NCBI GenBank assembly: GCA_002551355.1 | Contig: NTHE01000057.1 | Span: forward strand, 1 to 51,770 | Direction: 5' to 3' | From: Streptomyces sp. man185 | GTDB taxonomy: Bacteria > Actinomycetota > Actinomycetes > Streptomycetales > Streptomycetaceae | DNA length: 51,770 nucleotides | Part shown: one piece after another, positions 32,150-41,489 of the stretch | How positions within the stretch are numbered: the stretch's first letter is position 1 | How the letters are laid out: each line of letters begins with the position of its first letter | Program-made: the position numbers and the translations under genes | Notes under the pieces: model-generated | Databases searched by the model: none | What the model saw: only the letters and a program-made list of their open reading frames with translations | Told to the model about the DNA's origin: nothing

Positions 32150-33952
32150 ATGATGACCAGACCACAGCAGGGCCGCACACACCGCCTGACCCGCCCGTCG
32201 ATCGCCGTCGCCGCGGCCGTCGCCGTGACCGCGGGCGTCGTCGCCGCCGCGCCCGACGCCAAGACGGCGGAGCCGACGCCGAAGCTCAGCCTGATCGCCG
32301 CCTCCAAGTCGGTGACGCTCGACTCGTGGAAGGAAGATCCCGGCGTCTATCTGGACCTCGGGACCTATCTGACCTCGGAGAACGGCGCCTTCGAGCTGAA
32401 GGTGACCCGTAAGTCGTACAAGGATCCGGTCGTCGCCACGCAGGTGCTCCGGAACGGGAAGAAGACCACGAACAAGGCGCTTCCCGCCGGGCTCGTGAAG
32501 GACTTCTCCGGGCTGCCGGACTTCGCGCAGGTCTCCGTCACCGACGCGGCCGGCAAGACCGTGCTGAAGCAGACCGAGGCCTTCTGCCCCAACAACGCCT
32601 CCGGGCGGATCCGGCCGGAGGCGCCCGCCAAGTCGAAGTATCCGCAGAGCTGCCCGGTCAACCCCTTCACCCTCGGCTCGGTGTGGGGCGTGGAGAACGG
32701 CTGGGCGTCCAACACCTACGCCGGGTACTACTCCAAGCCGGTCCAGCTGGCCGCCGGGACCTATACCGCCAAGATCTCCGTGACGAAGAAGTACCGCGAC
32801 CTCTTCGGCATCGCGAACAAGCCGCAGACCGTCAAGGTGACGGTGCGGGAGCGCAGTTGGGAAGAGGAGGAGGGCGCGGCCGCCGCTCCCCGCGGCGCGG
32901 CTCGCAAGTCCGCCGCCGGGCACCAGGGGCACACCGGGCATGAAGGACACGGGCAGGCCGCCGACGCGCCCCCCGCCGCGTCCGGGCACGGTGCCCACGC
33001 CGCCCACGGCGCTCCCGCCCGCACCGAGGCGCCCGCCGCCCGGACGACCGGGGCCGGCCCCACGTTCAACGTCGGCCACGGACCCTACCCGCCGGCTCCG
33101 CCGGCCCTGCCCTGGGCGCTGAAGAAGGAGTCCCTCCAGCGGCAGGCCTTCTCGGCCGCCAAGGTCGGAGACCGCTCCGGGCAGACCGACGGGTCGCGTC
33201 AGGCACCCGGCGCGAAGCCCAACGCCAAGCGGCCCACCGGCAAGGCCGCCGTGCCCGACGTACCCAAGCCCGACCTGCGCTCGCTGCCCGCGTACGGCAT
33301 CACCGTCAGCGACGGCTACGAGGAGGTGCCCGGCAAGGACTACCTCGCCTTCAGCGCCAACGTGTGGAACGCGGGCCCGGCCAAGCTCGTCGTGGACGGC
33401 TTCCGCTCCCCGGGCAAGGAGCTGATGGACGCCTACCAGTACTTCTACGACGCCAAGGGCAAGCAGGTCGGCTACACCCCGACCGGCACCATGGAGTGGG
33501 ACCCGCGCCCGGGCCACGAGCACTGGCACTTCACGGACTTCGCCAGCTACCGGCTGCTGAAGGCCGACAAGAAGGAGTCGGTGCGCAGCGGCAAGGAGGC
33601 GTTCTGCCTCGCCAACACCGACGCCGTCGACTACACGGTGAAGAACGCCAACTGGCACCCGGACAACACCGACCTGTCCACCGCGTGCGGCCAGGAGAAC
33701 TCGATCTCCGTCCGCGAGGTGCTCGACGTCGGCTCCGGTGACACCTACACCCAGGACCTGCCCGGCCAGTCCTTCGACATCACCGGCCTGCCGAACGGCA
33801 CGTACTACATCCAGGTCCTCGCCAACCCGGAGAACCGGCTCAAGGAGACCAACCACAAGAACAACAGCGCCCTGCGCAAGGTCGTCCTCGGCGGCAAGAA
33901 GGGCGCCCGCACGGTGAAGGTTCCCGCCCATGACCTGGTGAACGCCAACTAG
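32150..33952 (+). CDS. Secreted lysyl-oxidase-family protein
   Basis: The 600-residue protein has an N-terminal signal sequence (RLTRPSIAVAAAVAVTAGVVAAAPDA). It then has a beta-rich N-terminal domain to about 240, a low-complexity Ala/Pro linker with GH/HG repeats (about 250-300), and a C-terminal domain with GHEHWHFTDFASYRLL, the His cluster that binds copper in lysyl oxidases. KEAFCLANTDAVDYT and CGQENSISVREVLDVGSGD follow as in the family. It probably acts outside the cell, possibly in wall or extracellular-protein cross-linking. The His-rich linker may hold metal. Confidence 0.8.
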   Translation: MMTRPQQGRTHRLTRPSIAVAAAVAVTAGVVAAAPDAKTAEPTPKLSLIAASKSVTLDSWKEDPGVYLDLGTYLTSENGAFELKVTRKSYKDPVVATQVLRNGKKTTNKALPAGLVKDFSGLPDFAQVSVTDAAGKTVLKQTEAFCPNNASGRIRPEAPAKSKYPQSCPVNPFTLGSVWGVENGWASNTYAGYYSKPVQLAAGTYTAKISVTKKYRDLFGIANKPQTVKVTVRERSWEEEEGAAAAPRGAARKSAAGHQGHTGHEGHGQAADAPPAASGHGAHAAHGAPARTEAPAARTTGAGPTFNVGHGPYPPAPPALPWALKKESLQRQAFSAAKVGDRSGQTDGSRQAPGAKPNAKRPTGKAAVPDVPKPDLRSLPAYGITVSDGYEEVPGKDYLAFSANVWNAGPAKLVVDGFRSPGKELMDAYQYFYDAKGKQVGYTPTGTMEWDPRPGHEHWHFTDFASYRLLKADKKESVRSGKEAFCLANTDAVDYTVKNANWHPDNTDLSTACGQENSISVREVLDVGSGDTYTQDLPGQSFDITGLPNGTYYIQVLANPENRLKETNHKNNSALRKVVLGGKKGARTVKVPAHDLVNAN

Positions 33953-33992
33953 TCTCGTCCGATGGTGCGTTGATCCGCTCCGTCTCTACGTT

Positions 33993-34029
33993 CCGCCGGC
34001 CCCGGGAGAGTGTTCCCCGGGGCCGGCGG
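33993..34029. terminator. Bidirectional terminator
   Basis: Stem CCGCCGGCCCCGGG / CCCGGGGCCGGCGG between the convergent lysyl-oxidase-like and DUF4037 genes. Confidence 0.7.
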
Positions 34030-34039
34030 CGTGGGCCCG

Positions 34040-35155
34040 TCAGCCCAGCGCGTCCACAGCCGCCCGCACGGCCCCCGGCCGCCCCAGGAGATCCGTGCTG
34101 TCCGCCCACTGGTCCACGCTCCCGGTCAGCGGCAGGGACCGCAGTTCCGGGTCGGTGACGGTGCGGGCCAGCGCGTGGGCGAAGCGCTCGGCGTGCAGCA
34201 CCTGGAACGGGCGGCTGTGGTACGGCCGTCGGGCCGGGTCCACCTCCTCGGCAAGGCCCGTGCGGTTCTGCAGCGCGCCCACGGCCTCGTACGCGTCGCA
34301 GAGGTGCCGCTCGCGCTCCGGGTGGTCCGTGGCCGTGACGGCGCCCCGCAGCGAGGGCAGCAGTCCGTCGGCCCCGGGCAGCCGGGCGAAGGCGCTCCCC
34401 AGCCACTTGCCGTACGGCGCGTACCGCCGCCCCAGGAGCAGGCACAGCCGCATCAGGTCGCGCACGAGCCGCCCCGCGACCACCGCGGACCCCAGATCGT
34501 CCCCCACCTCGGCGCAGCGTCCGACGAACGCCTCCTCCTGGGAGATCCGCTGCCACTGGCAGGCCAGCAGATAGCGCCACACCTGGTCCGGGTACCAGGC
34601 CAGTGCCTGCCGCGCCCGGGTCAGCGCGCCCACCCCGTCGTGGAACACCGCGCCGCCCGTGGTCTCCGCCAGCCTCTGCTGCGGCATGGCCAGCCAGTCG
34701 CGGACCGTCGGCTCCCGGGGCTCCCCGCCGGGGCCGGTGAGCGGAAGTCCGAGCCGGTCGCGCAGCCACCCGCCGACGTCGTCGACCGAGACGCGGTGGT
34801 CGACCGGGCCTTCGGTCGGAGCCATGTGCCCGATCGGGTCCGCCGGGTCGCCGTGCCAAAAGTGCGTCGGCCAGCCGCGTACCTGCTTGGGCAGCCGCTC
34901 GGCGAGCAGGCGGTGCAGCCGCTCCCCGTACGCGGCGGCGTCCGCCGGTTCCAGGAAGAGGTCCAGGCGCGGACCCCACTCGTGGTCCGCGGACCGGGCG
35001 GTGTCGAAGCCGAGCACCTCGGAGCCGGCGCCGACCCGGGCCGCCGCGTACCGCAGCCCGGGAAACTCCGCGTCGAGGACCGGCCGCACCGCCTCCTCGT
35101 AGAGGATCCGGGACAGGTCGAGACCGGGCAGGAAGGCGCGGGCGGGCGTCGTCAT
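34040..35155 (-). CDS. DUF4037 domain protein (nucleotidyltransferase-like)
   Basis: The 371-residue protein has an N-terminal nucleotidyltransferase-like region (GAGSEVLGFDTARSADHEWGPRLDLFL: a GS..LG.D..S..H..GPRLD pattern), then a mostly helical C-terminal domain typical of DUF4037 (WRYLLACQWQRISQEEAFVGR; RYAPYGKWLGSAFARLP). Biochemical function is unknown for the family. ATG 35155 is chosen because the longer frame lacks conserved sequence. It lies 89 bases downstream of cobN on the same strand and may be co-transcribed. Confidence 0.8.
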   Translation of the reverse strand: MTTPARAFLPGLDLSRILYEEAVRPVLDAEFPGLRYAAARVGAGSEVLGFDTARSADHEWGPRLDLFLEPADAAAYGERLHRLLAERLPKQVRGWPTHFWHGDPADPIGHMAPTEGPVDHRVSVDDVGGWLRDRLGLPLTGPGGEPREPTVRDWLAMPQQRLAETTGGAVFHDGVGALTRARQALAWYPDQVWRYLLACQWQRISQEEAFVGRCAEVGDDLGSAVVAGRLVRDLMRLCLLLGRRYAPYGKWLGSAFARLPGADGLLPSLRGAVTATDHPERERHLCDAYEAVGALQNRTGLAEEVDPARRPYHSRPFQVLHAERFAHALARTVTDPELRSLPLTGSVDQWADSTDLLGRPGAVRAAVDALG

Positions 35156-35243
35156 GCGTCCACTGTGGGGGGTGGGGGCGGTGGGGGCCACCGCATATGT
35201 GTCCGGTACGGCCCCGCCGTGTGCATCCCCGCGCGCCTCCGGG

Positions 35244-38200
35244 TCAGTCCTCGCCCTCCAGATTCCCTTCCGTCTCCAGGTACACCTGGCGCAGCGCGTC
35301 CAGCACCGCCGGGTCGGGCTTGGCCCACATGCCGCGCGACTCGGCCTCCAGCAGACGTTCCGCGATGCCGTGCAGGGCCCAGGGGTTGGCCTCCTGGAGG
35401 AACTGCTTGTTCTCCGGGTCGAGGACGTACGTCTCGGTGAGCTTGTCGTACATCCAGTCGGCGACGACGCCGGTCGTGGCGTCGTAGCCGAAGAGGTAGT
35501 CGACGGTGGCCGCCAGCTCGAACGCGCCCTTGTAGCCGTGGCGGCGCATCGCCTCGATCCACTTGGGGTTGACGACGCGGGCGCGGAAGACGCGGGACGT
35601 CTCCTCGACCAGGGTGCGCGTGCGCACGGTCTCGGGGCGGGTGGAGTCCCCGATGTACGCCTCCGGGGCCGTGCCCTTCAGCGCGCGCACGGTGGCCACC
35701 ATGCCGCCGTGGTACTGGAAGTAGTCGTCGGAGTCCGCGATGTCGTGCTCGCGGGTGTCGGTGTTCTTCGCGGCGACCTCGATGCGCTTGTAGGCGCTCT
35801 CCATCTCCTCCCGGGCCGGGCGGCCGTCGAGCTCGCGGCCGTAGGCGTAACCGCCCCAGACCGTGTAGACCTCGGCGAGGTCGGCGTCGGTGCGCCAGTC
35901 GCGGGAGTCGATGAGCTGGAGGAGGCCCGCGCCGTACGTGCCGGGGCGGGAGCCGAAGATGCGGGTGGTGGCCCGGCGTTCGTCACCGTGCTCGGCCAGG
36001 TCGGCCTGGGTGTGCGCCCGTACGTAGTTCCGCTCGGCCGGCTCGTCCAGCGAGGCGGCCAGCCGTACGGCGTCGTCGAGGAGCCCGACCGTGTGCGGGA
36101 AGGCGTCGCGGAAGAAGCCCGAGATGCGGAGGGTCACGTCGATGCGGGGGCGGCCCAACTCCTCGTACGGGATGGGCTCCAGCCCGGTCACGCGGCGCGA
36201 GGCGTCGTCCCAGACGGGGCGGACACCGAGCAGTGCGAACGCCTCCGCGATGTCGTCGCCCGCCGTGCGCATCGCGCTGGTGCCCCAGAGGGACAGGCCG
36301 ACCGAGGTGGGCCAGTCGCCGTTGTCGGTGCGGTAGCGGGTCAGGAGCGAGTCGGCCAGGGCCTGGCCCGTCTCCCATGCCAGCTTGGAGGGGACCGCCT
36401 TCGGGTCGACCGAGTAGAAGTTGCGGCCCGTCGGGAGGACGTTGACCAGGCCGCGCAGCGGGGACCCGGAGGGGCCGGCGGGCACGAATCCGCCGTCCAA
36501 CGCGTGCACGGCATGGGTGAGTTCGTCGGTCGTGGCCGCCATGCGCGGGACCACCTCGGTGGCCGCGAAGGTCAGGATGTCGGCCACCGCGTCCGGCAGG
36601 CCCGCGGCGACCCCGGCCACGGCGGCCGGGTCCCAGTCGGCGTCGTCCATCGCCTGGACCAGCCCGCGGGCCTGCTCCTCGATCGCGTCCGCGTCCGTGC
36701 GGGTGGCGGCCGACTCGTCGAGGCCGAGCGCCTCGCGCAGCCCGGGGAGGGAAGCCGTGCCGCCCCAGATCTGGCGGGCGCGGAGGACCGCCAGGACCAG
36801 GTTGACCCGGTCGTTCCCGGCGGGCGGGTTGCCCAGGACGTGCAGACCGTCGCGGATCTGGACGTCCTTGATCTCGCAGAGCCAGCCGTCGAGATGCATG
36901 ATGAAGTCGTCGAAGCCCTCGTCCTCCGGGCGGTCCGCCACCCCGAGGTCGTGGTCGAGCTTCGCGGCCTGGATCAGCGTCCAGATCTGCGCGCGGATGG
37001 CGGGCAGCTTCGCCGGGTCCATCGCGGCGATCTGCGCGTGCTCGTCGAGGAGTTGCTCCAGGCGCGCGATGTCGCCGTAGCTGTCGGCGCGGGCCATCGG
37101 CGGCACCAGGTGGTCGATCAGCGTGGCGTGGACGCGGCGCTTGGCCTGCGTGCCCTCGCCCGGGTCGTTCACCAGGAACGGGTAGACCAGGGGGAGATCG
37201 CCGAGGGCCGCGTCCGGACCGCAGGCGGCCGACAGACCCGCGTTCTTGCCGGGCAGCCACTCCAGGTTGCCGTGCTTGCCCAGGTGGATCATGGCGTCCG
37301 CGCCGAAGCCGTTGTCGTCGGCGGAGGCGGCGATCCAGCGGTAGGCGGCCAAGTAGTGGTGGGAGGGCGGGAGATCGGGGTCGTGGTAGATCGCGATCGG
37401 GTTCTCGCCGAAGCCGCGCGGCGGCTGGATGAGGATGAGGAGGTTCCCGCTCCGCAGGGCCGCGAGGACGATGTCGCCCTCCGGGTTGGCGGAGCGGTCG
37501 ACGAACATCTCACCGGGGGCCGGGCCCCAGTGCCGCTCTACCGCGAGCCGCAGCTCCTCGGGGAGGGTGGCGAACCAGCGGCGGTAGTCGGCGGCCGGAA
37601 TACGGACCGGGTTCTTCGCCAACTGCTCGTCGGTCAGCCACTCCTGGTCGTGGCCGCCCGCGTCGATCAGCGCGTAGATCAGCTCGTCGCCGTCGCCGGA
37701 GACCAGTCCCGGGATCTCCTCCTCGGGCCCGAAGTCGTACCCCTCGGCGCGCAGCCGGCGCAGCAGGGCGACGGCGCTGGCGGGGGTGTCGAGGCCGACC
37801 GCGTTCCCGATGCGGGAGTGCTTGGTCGGGTAGGCGGAGAGCACGAGCGCTATGCGCTTCTCCGCGTTGGGGATGGTGCGGAGCTTCGCGTGGCGTACGG
37901 CGATCCCGGCGACCCGGGCAGCGCGCTCGGCGTCGGCGACGTACGCCGGGAGCCCGTCCTCGTCGATCTCCTTGAAGGAGAAGGGGACGGTGATCAGCCG
38001 CCCGTCGAACTCCGGCACCGCGATCTGGGTGGCCGCGTCGAGCGGGGAGACGCCCTCGTCGTTCTCCTCCCAGGCAGCGCGCGGGCTGGTGAGGCAGAGC
38101 GCCTGGAGGATCGGCACGTCGAGCTGGGTCAGTGCCCCTGCGTCCCACGACTCGTCGTCACCGCCCGCCGAGGCCTCGGCGGGCTTGGTGCCGCCCGCCG

Positions 38201-38849
38201 CGAGGACGGTGGTGACGATGGCGTCGGCGGCGCGGAGCCGGTCGATGAGGTCGGCCTCCGGGGTACGGAGAGAGGCGACGTACAGCGGGAGCGGACGGGC
38301 TCCGGCGTCCTCCACGGCGGTGCACAACGCGTCGACGAACGCGGTGTTCCCGCTCATGTGGTGGGCACGGTAGTAGAGGACGGCGACGGTCGGCGCACCC
38401 TCGGGCACCGCGCGGGCCTCCCGCTCCAGCGGGCCCCATGCGGGGGCCGGGGCGGGCGGCTCGAAGCCGTGGCCGGTCAGCAGCACGGTGTCGGAGAGGA
38501 ATCGGCCCAGCTGCTCCAGGTTGGCGGGACCGCCGTGCGCGAGGTAGGCGTGCGCCTCGGCCGCGATGCCGATCGGCACGGTGGAGGCGGCCATCAACTG
38601 CGCGTCGGGGGCCTGCTCACCGGTCAGCACGACGACCGGGCGGCCGGTGGCCAGCACCACGTCGAGCCCCTCCTGCCACGCCCGTACGCCGCCGAGGAGG
38701 CGTACGACGACGAGGTCGACGCCGTCCAGCAGGTCCGGCAGTCCGTCGAGGGAGACGCGGGAGGGGTTGGCGTACCGGTAGCTGACCGGTCCCTCGGAAG
38801 CGCGGGCGCTCAGGAGGTCGGTGTCGGACGTCGACAGGAGCAGGATCAT
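35244..38849 (-). CDS. cobN: Cobaltochelatase subunit CobN
   Basis: The 1201-residue protein matches CobN, the large subunit of the aerobic cobaltochelatase, which inserts cobalt into hydrogenobyrinic acid a,c-diamide using ATP with CobS and CobT. Recognisable segments include LVVVRLLGGVRAWQEGL, ALYYRAHHMSGNTAFVDAL-type sequence, FGADAMIHLGKHGNLEWLPGK and VWGGYAYG. Length is typical. It is expressed from a leader with a cobalamin riboswitch. No CobS or CobT lies in this window. Confidence 0.95.
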   Translation of the reverse strand: MILLLSTSDTDLLSARASEGPVSYRYANPSRVSLDGLPDLLDGVDLVVVRLLGGVRAWQEGLDVVLATGRPVVVLTGEQAPDAQLMAASTVPIGIAAEAHAYLAHGGPANLEQLGRFLSDTVLLTGHGFEPPAPAPAWGPLEREARAVPEGAPTVAVLYYRAHHMSGNTAFVDALCTAVEDAGARPLPLYVASLRTPEADLIDRLRAADAIVTTVLAAGGTKPAEASAGGDDESWDAGALTQLDVPILQALCLTSPRAAWEENDEGVSPLDAATQIAVPEFDGRLITVPFSFKEIDEDGLPAYVADAERAARVAGIAVRHAKLRTIPNAEKRIALVLSAYPTKHSRIGNAVGLDTPASAVALLRRLRAEGYDFGPEEEIPGLVSGDGDELIYALIDAGGHDQEWLTDEQLAKNPVRIPAADYRRWFATLPEELRLAVERHWGPAPGEMFVDRSANPEGDIVLAALRSGNLLILIQPPRGFGENPIAIYHDPDLPPSHHYLAAYRWIAASADDNGFGADAMIHLGKHGNLEWLPGKNAGLSAACGPDAALGDLPLVYPFLVNDPGEGTQAKRRVHATLIDHLVPPMARADSYGDIARLEQLLDEHAQIAAMDPAKLPAIRAQIWTLIQAAKLDHDLGVADRPEDEGFDDFIMHLDGWLCEIKDVQIRDGLHVLGNPPAGNDRVNLVLAVLRARQIWGGTASLPGLREALGLDESAATRTDADAIEEQARGLVQAMDDADWDPAAVAGVAAGLPDAVADILTFAATEVVPRMAATTDELTHAVHALDGGFVPAGPSGSPLRGLVNVLPTGRNFYSVDPKAVPSKLAWETGQALADSLLTRYRTDNGDWPTSVGLSLWGTSAMRTAGDDIAEAFALLGVRPVWDDASRRVTGLEPIPYEELGRPRIDVTLRISGFFRDAFPHTVGLLDDAVRLAASLDEPAERNYVRAHTQADLAEHGDERRATTRIFGSRPGTYGAGLLQLIDSRDWRTDADLAEVYTVWGGYAYGRELDGRPAREEMESAYKRIEVAAKNTDTREHDIADSDDYFQYHGGMVATVRALKGTAPEAYIGDSTRPETVRTRTLVEETSRVFRARVVNPKWIEAMRRHGYKGAFELAATVDYLFGYDATTGVVADWMYDKLTETYVLDPENKQFLQEANPWALHGIAERLLEAESRGMWAKPDPAVLDALRQVYLETEGNLEGED

Positions 38850-38954
38850 GCTGCGTCAGGCCTTCCTCGGGGTGTCCACGCCCCGGGCGGTGTCGGAGGG
38901 TCTCCCCTGCCGCCCGGCGGAGGGCCGGGCACCGCACCCGGTGGGAAACCGGGC
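38850..38954 (-). promoter_or_regulatory. cobN leader between riboswitch and start codon
   Basis: GC-rich, strongly structured stretch (for example CCGGCCCTCCGCCGGGCGG on the minus strand), ending in GAGGAAGG about 13 bases before the cobN ATG. It is the expression platform, able to hide or expose the ribosome site. Confidence 0.55.
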
Positions 38955-39095
38955 GCTCGGGGAAGGGAGTTCCTGACTCGTCCGGCAGCCGGTGATGGCG
39001 GCGGCCGGACTCACAGTGGCGGGACCGCGCCGGAATCTCACCGGGCTTCCTCCCCTGTCGCCGTCTGGCGATGGCGGCCTGAACGGACCACCGTC
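38955..39095 (-). promoter_or_regulatory. Cobalamin riboswitch
   Basis: On the minus strand the conserved core reads GGAAGCCCGGTGAGATTCC, then GCGCGGTCCCGCCACTGTGA (the B12 box region, 39012-39050), followed by a variable arm and CGAGTCAGGAACTCCC, all in the order of the adenosylcobalamin riboswitch consensus. It would switch off cobN when cobalamin is plentiful. Confidence 0.9.
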
Positions 39096-39098
39096 TGC

Positions 39099-39104
39099 AT
39101 CCTA
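39099..39104 (-). promoter_or_regulatory. -10 box of the cobN promoter
   Basis: TAGGAT on the minus strand matches the Streptomyces vegetative -10 and places the start site at the 5' edge of the riboswitch. Confidence 0.5.
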
Positions 39105-39546
39105 AGCGGCCGGGGTGGGGCGGGGCAGGGGGCGGGGGTGCGGTGGTGATCACTGTTTGCGGAGGCGGGGCGTAACGGGACCTGGGCCTGGGCCTGGGCC
39201 TGGGCCTGGACGCTCCGGGCCGGCGCGGGGAGGGCGGGCGCGGGAAAGGGGCAGGCGCGGGAAGGGGCCGGGAAGGGCCTGGTCCTGGTCCTGGGCGGGG
39301 GCCGGTTCGCTGACCGGTCGACGGGCCGGGCTCGCCGACTTGGTCCCGGGCGGGGCCCTGCCCGCCGACTTGGTCCCGGGCGGGGCCCAGCTCACCGGCC
39401 CGGACCGTCCGGCGCGCCGGCCCCGCCCTCGGCAGGCCCGGCACGCCGAGATCGGCGCTCCCCGGTCCCACCGGCGGGAGCACGGGTGGTGAGCCCTGTC
39501 CCGCAGGTCACAGCAGCGGGCCCGCCGATCGGAGCGGCACGGTCGG
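39105..39546. other. Low-complexity spacer between cobN leader and cobG
   Basis: No gene seen. Contains five CCTGGG hexamers in tandem (about 39180-39212) and two copies of a roughly 27-bp sequence CCGACTTGGTCCCGGGCGGG (near 39338 and 39368). Confidence 0.6.
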
Positions 39547-39559
39547 TATGCTCGCCGCC

Positions 39560-40825
39560 ATGCCCGATTCCGCCCCCTCGCCCCTTTCTGCGGGCGGCCC
39601 GGCCCCCCGCGACGGCGGCGACGCCTGCCCGGGAACGCTGCGGCTGCACGGGGCCGACGACGGTGCGCTGGCCCGGGTCCGGGTGCCCGGCGGGGTGCTG
39701 AGCGCGGACCGGGCGGACGCGCTGCTCGCGGCGGCCGGCCGGTTCGGGGACGGTGAACTGCATCTCACCTCGCGGGGCAACGTCCAGCTGCGCGGCCTCG
39801 ACGCGGAGTGCGGCGGCGGGCTCGCCGAGCTGCTCACCGCCGCCGGGCTGCTGCCGTCCGCCGCGCACGAGCGGGCCCGCAACATCGTGGCCTCGCCGCT
39901 CGCCGGACTGGACGGCTCCCCCGCACTCGGCCACCGGCTGGCCGAGCTGGACGCCCTGGTCTGCGGGTCGGCCGCCGCCGCCGCGCTCTCCGGTCGCTTC
40001 CTGTTCGCCCTCGACGACGGGCGCGGTGACGTGGACGCGCTGGGGGCGGACGTGACGCTGATCGCGGAGGGCGCGGAAGCCCTGCTGCGGATCGGTGCGG
40101 AGGACGCGGTGTTCCGGGTCCCCGCGGCCGATGCCCCGCGCGCCGCCCTCCTGGCCGCCGAGGCGTTCCTGCGCGCCGCCCGGGACTCCGGCGCGTGGCG
40201 GGTGAAGGACCTGCCCGACGACGTACGGGCAGGGCTGGTCCGTGCCATCGGGAAGACGGCCGGCCCGGCAGTGCACCGCCCCCGCCCGCGTACGGCCACG
40301 CGCCCCGCGCCGGGCCCGCACGGTTCCCCGGACGCGATCAGCGTCGACGTACCCCTGGGACGCCTCACTCCCGCCCAGTGGCGGCTGCTCACCGAAACGG
40401 CCCGGCGGTACGGGGACGAGCTGCGGCTCACCCCGTGGCGCGGGATCGTCGTCCCCGGGCCCTTCGGGCGGTCGGACGACGCGGCGGAGGCGCTCCGCAC
40501 CCTGGCGGGGGCCGGGCTGATCACCGCCCCCGACTCCCCGTGGACCGGCGTCGGCGCGTGCATCGGCCACCCCGGCTGCGCGAAGTCGCTGGCCGACGTG
40601 CGGGCCGAGGCGGGGGCCGCTGTCGGACCGCCCGGGCGGCTACCTGTGTACTGGTCCGGGTGCGAACGCCGCTGCGGCCACCCCCACGGGGAGTGGATCG
40701 ACGTGGTCGTCACACCCGACGGGCACCGGATCTCGCACGTACGGGGCGAGCGGCGGGACCCCCCGGAGACGGTCCGGGACGACCCGGCCGCGCTGGCGGC
40801 CGCGGTGGCCGCGGCCCGCGACTGA
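39560..40825 (+). CDS. cobG: Precorrin-3B synthase-like protein CobG
   Basis: The 421-residue protein belongs to the nitrite/sulfite-reductase-like family with two ferredoxin-like half domains (GELHLTSRGNVQLRGL in the first, ELRLTPWRGIVVPG in the second). It has the Fe4S4 ligands GACIGHPGCAKS and YWSGCERRCGHP near the C-terminus. CobG oxygenates precorrin-3A in the aerobic B12 pathway. ATG 39560 or ATG 39548 are both possible. TATGCT at 39547-39552 resembles a -10 box whose start site would fall on 39560, so the mRNA may be leaderless. The gene heads the cobG-cobH-cobIJ row. Confidence 0.88.
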   Translation: MPDSAPSPLSAGGPAPRDGGDACPGTLRLHGADDGALARVRVPGGVLSADRADALLAAAGRFGDGELHLTSRGNVQLRGLDAECGGGLAELLTAAGLLPSAAHERARNIVASPLAGLDGSPALGHRLAELDALVCGSAAAAALSGRFLFALDDGRGDVDALGADVTLIAEGAEALLRIGAEDAVFRVPAADAPRAALLAAEAFLRAARDSGAWRVKDLPDDVRAGLVRAIGKTAGPAVHRPRPRTATRPAPGPHGSPDAISVDVPLGRLTPAQWRLLTETARRYGDELRLTPWRGIVVPGPFGRSDDAAEALRTLAGAGLITAPDSPWTGVGACIGHPGCAKSLADVRAEAGAAVGPPGRLPVYWSGCERRCGHPHGEWIDVVVTPDGHRISHVRGERRDPPETVRDDPAALAAAVAAARD

Positions 40826-40862
40826 TCACTCTGATCCATCAGCTGAAGAAAGCGACAGCACT

Positions 40863-41489
40863 GTGCACCAGTACGAGAAGGACGGACCGGCGATCTACCG
40901 CCAGTCCTTCGCCACCATCCGCGCGGAGGCGGATCTGGCCGGGCTGCCCGCCGACGTGAGCCAGGTCGCCGTCCGGATGATCCACGCCTGCGGCATGGTC
41001 GACCTCGTAACGGACCTCGCCTTCTCGCCGAACGCCGTGGCCGACGCCCGCGCGGCCCTGCGGTCCGGCGCTCCGATCCTCTGCGACGTGGCGATGGTGG
41101 CCAGCGGGGTCACCCGCAAGCGGCTGCCCGCCGACAACGACGTGGTGTGCACGCTGTCCGACCCGTCCGTGCCGGAGCTGGCCGCGAAGATGGGGACCAC
41201 GCGCAGCGCGGCGGCCCTGGAGCTGTGGGGGGACCGGATGGAGGGGGCGGTGGTCGCGGTCGGCAACGCCCCGACCGCGCTGTTCCGGCTGCTGGAGATG
41301 ATCGAGGAGGGCGCCCCGCGCCCGGCCGCCGTGATCGGCGTCCCGGTCGGCTTCGTCGGCGCGATGGAGTCCAAGGAGGCGCTGGCCGAGCACCCGTCGG
41401 GCCTGGAGCACCTGATCATCCGGGGCCGGCGCGGCGGCAGCGCGATAGCGGCCGCGGCGCTCAACGCCATCGCGAGCGAGGAAGAGTAG
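40863..41489 (+). CDS. cobH: Precorrin-8X methylmutase CobH
   Basis: The 208-residue protein has the family signature: VRMIHACGMVDLV with the catalytic His, GAPILCDVAMVASG, and VGNAPTALFRLLEMI. It moves a methyl group from C11 to C12, making hydrogenobyrinic acid. GTG 40863 is chosen, 37 bases after cobG. Its stop overlaps the cobIJ start by one base (TAGTG). Confidence 0.93.
   Translation: MHQYEKDGPAIYRQSFATIRAEADLAGLPADVSQVAVRMIHACGMVDLVTDLAFSPNAVADARAALRSGAPILCDVAMVASGVTRKRLPADNDVVCTLSDPSVPELAAKMGTTRSAAALELWGDRMEGAVVAVGNAPTALFRLLEMIEEGAPRPAAVIGVPVGFVGAMESKEALAEHPSGLEHLIIRGRRGGSAIAAAALNAIASEEE

Noticed and set aside
31901..33931. Minus-strand 676-codon frame
   Set aside because: Antisense of the lysyl-oxidase-like gene, made of Gly/Val/Leu-rich shadow sequence.
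35154..39149. Plus-strand 1331-codon frame
   Set aside because: Complete antisense of cobN and its leader; low-complexity composition and no domain.
39180..39212. CCTGGG hexamer run as a functional element
   Set aside because: Simple-sequence repeat in a low-complexity spacer, with nothing linking it to regulation.
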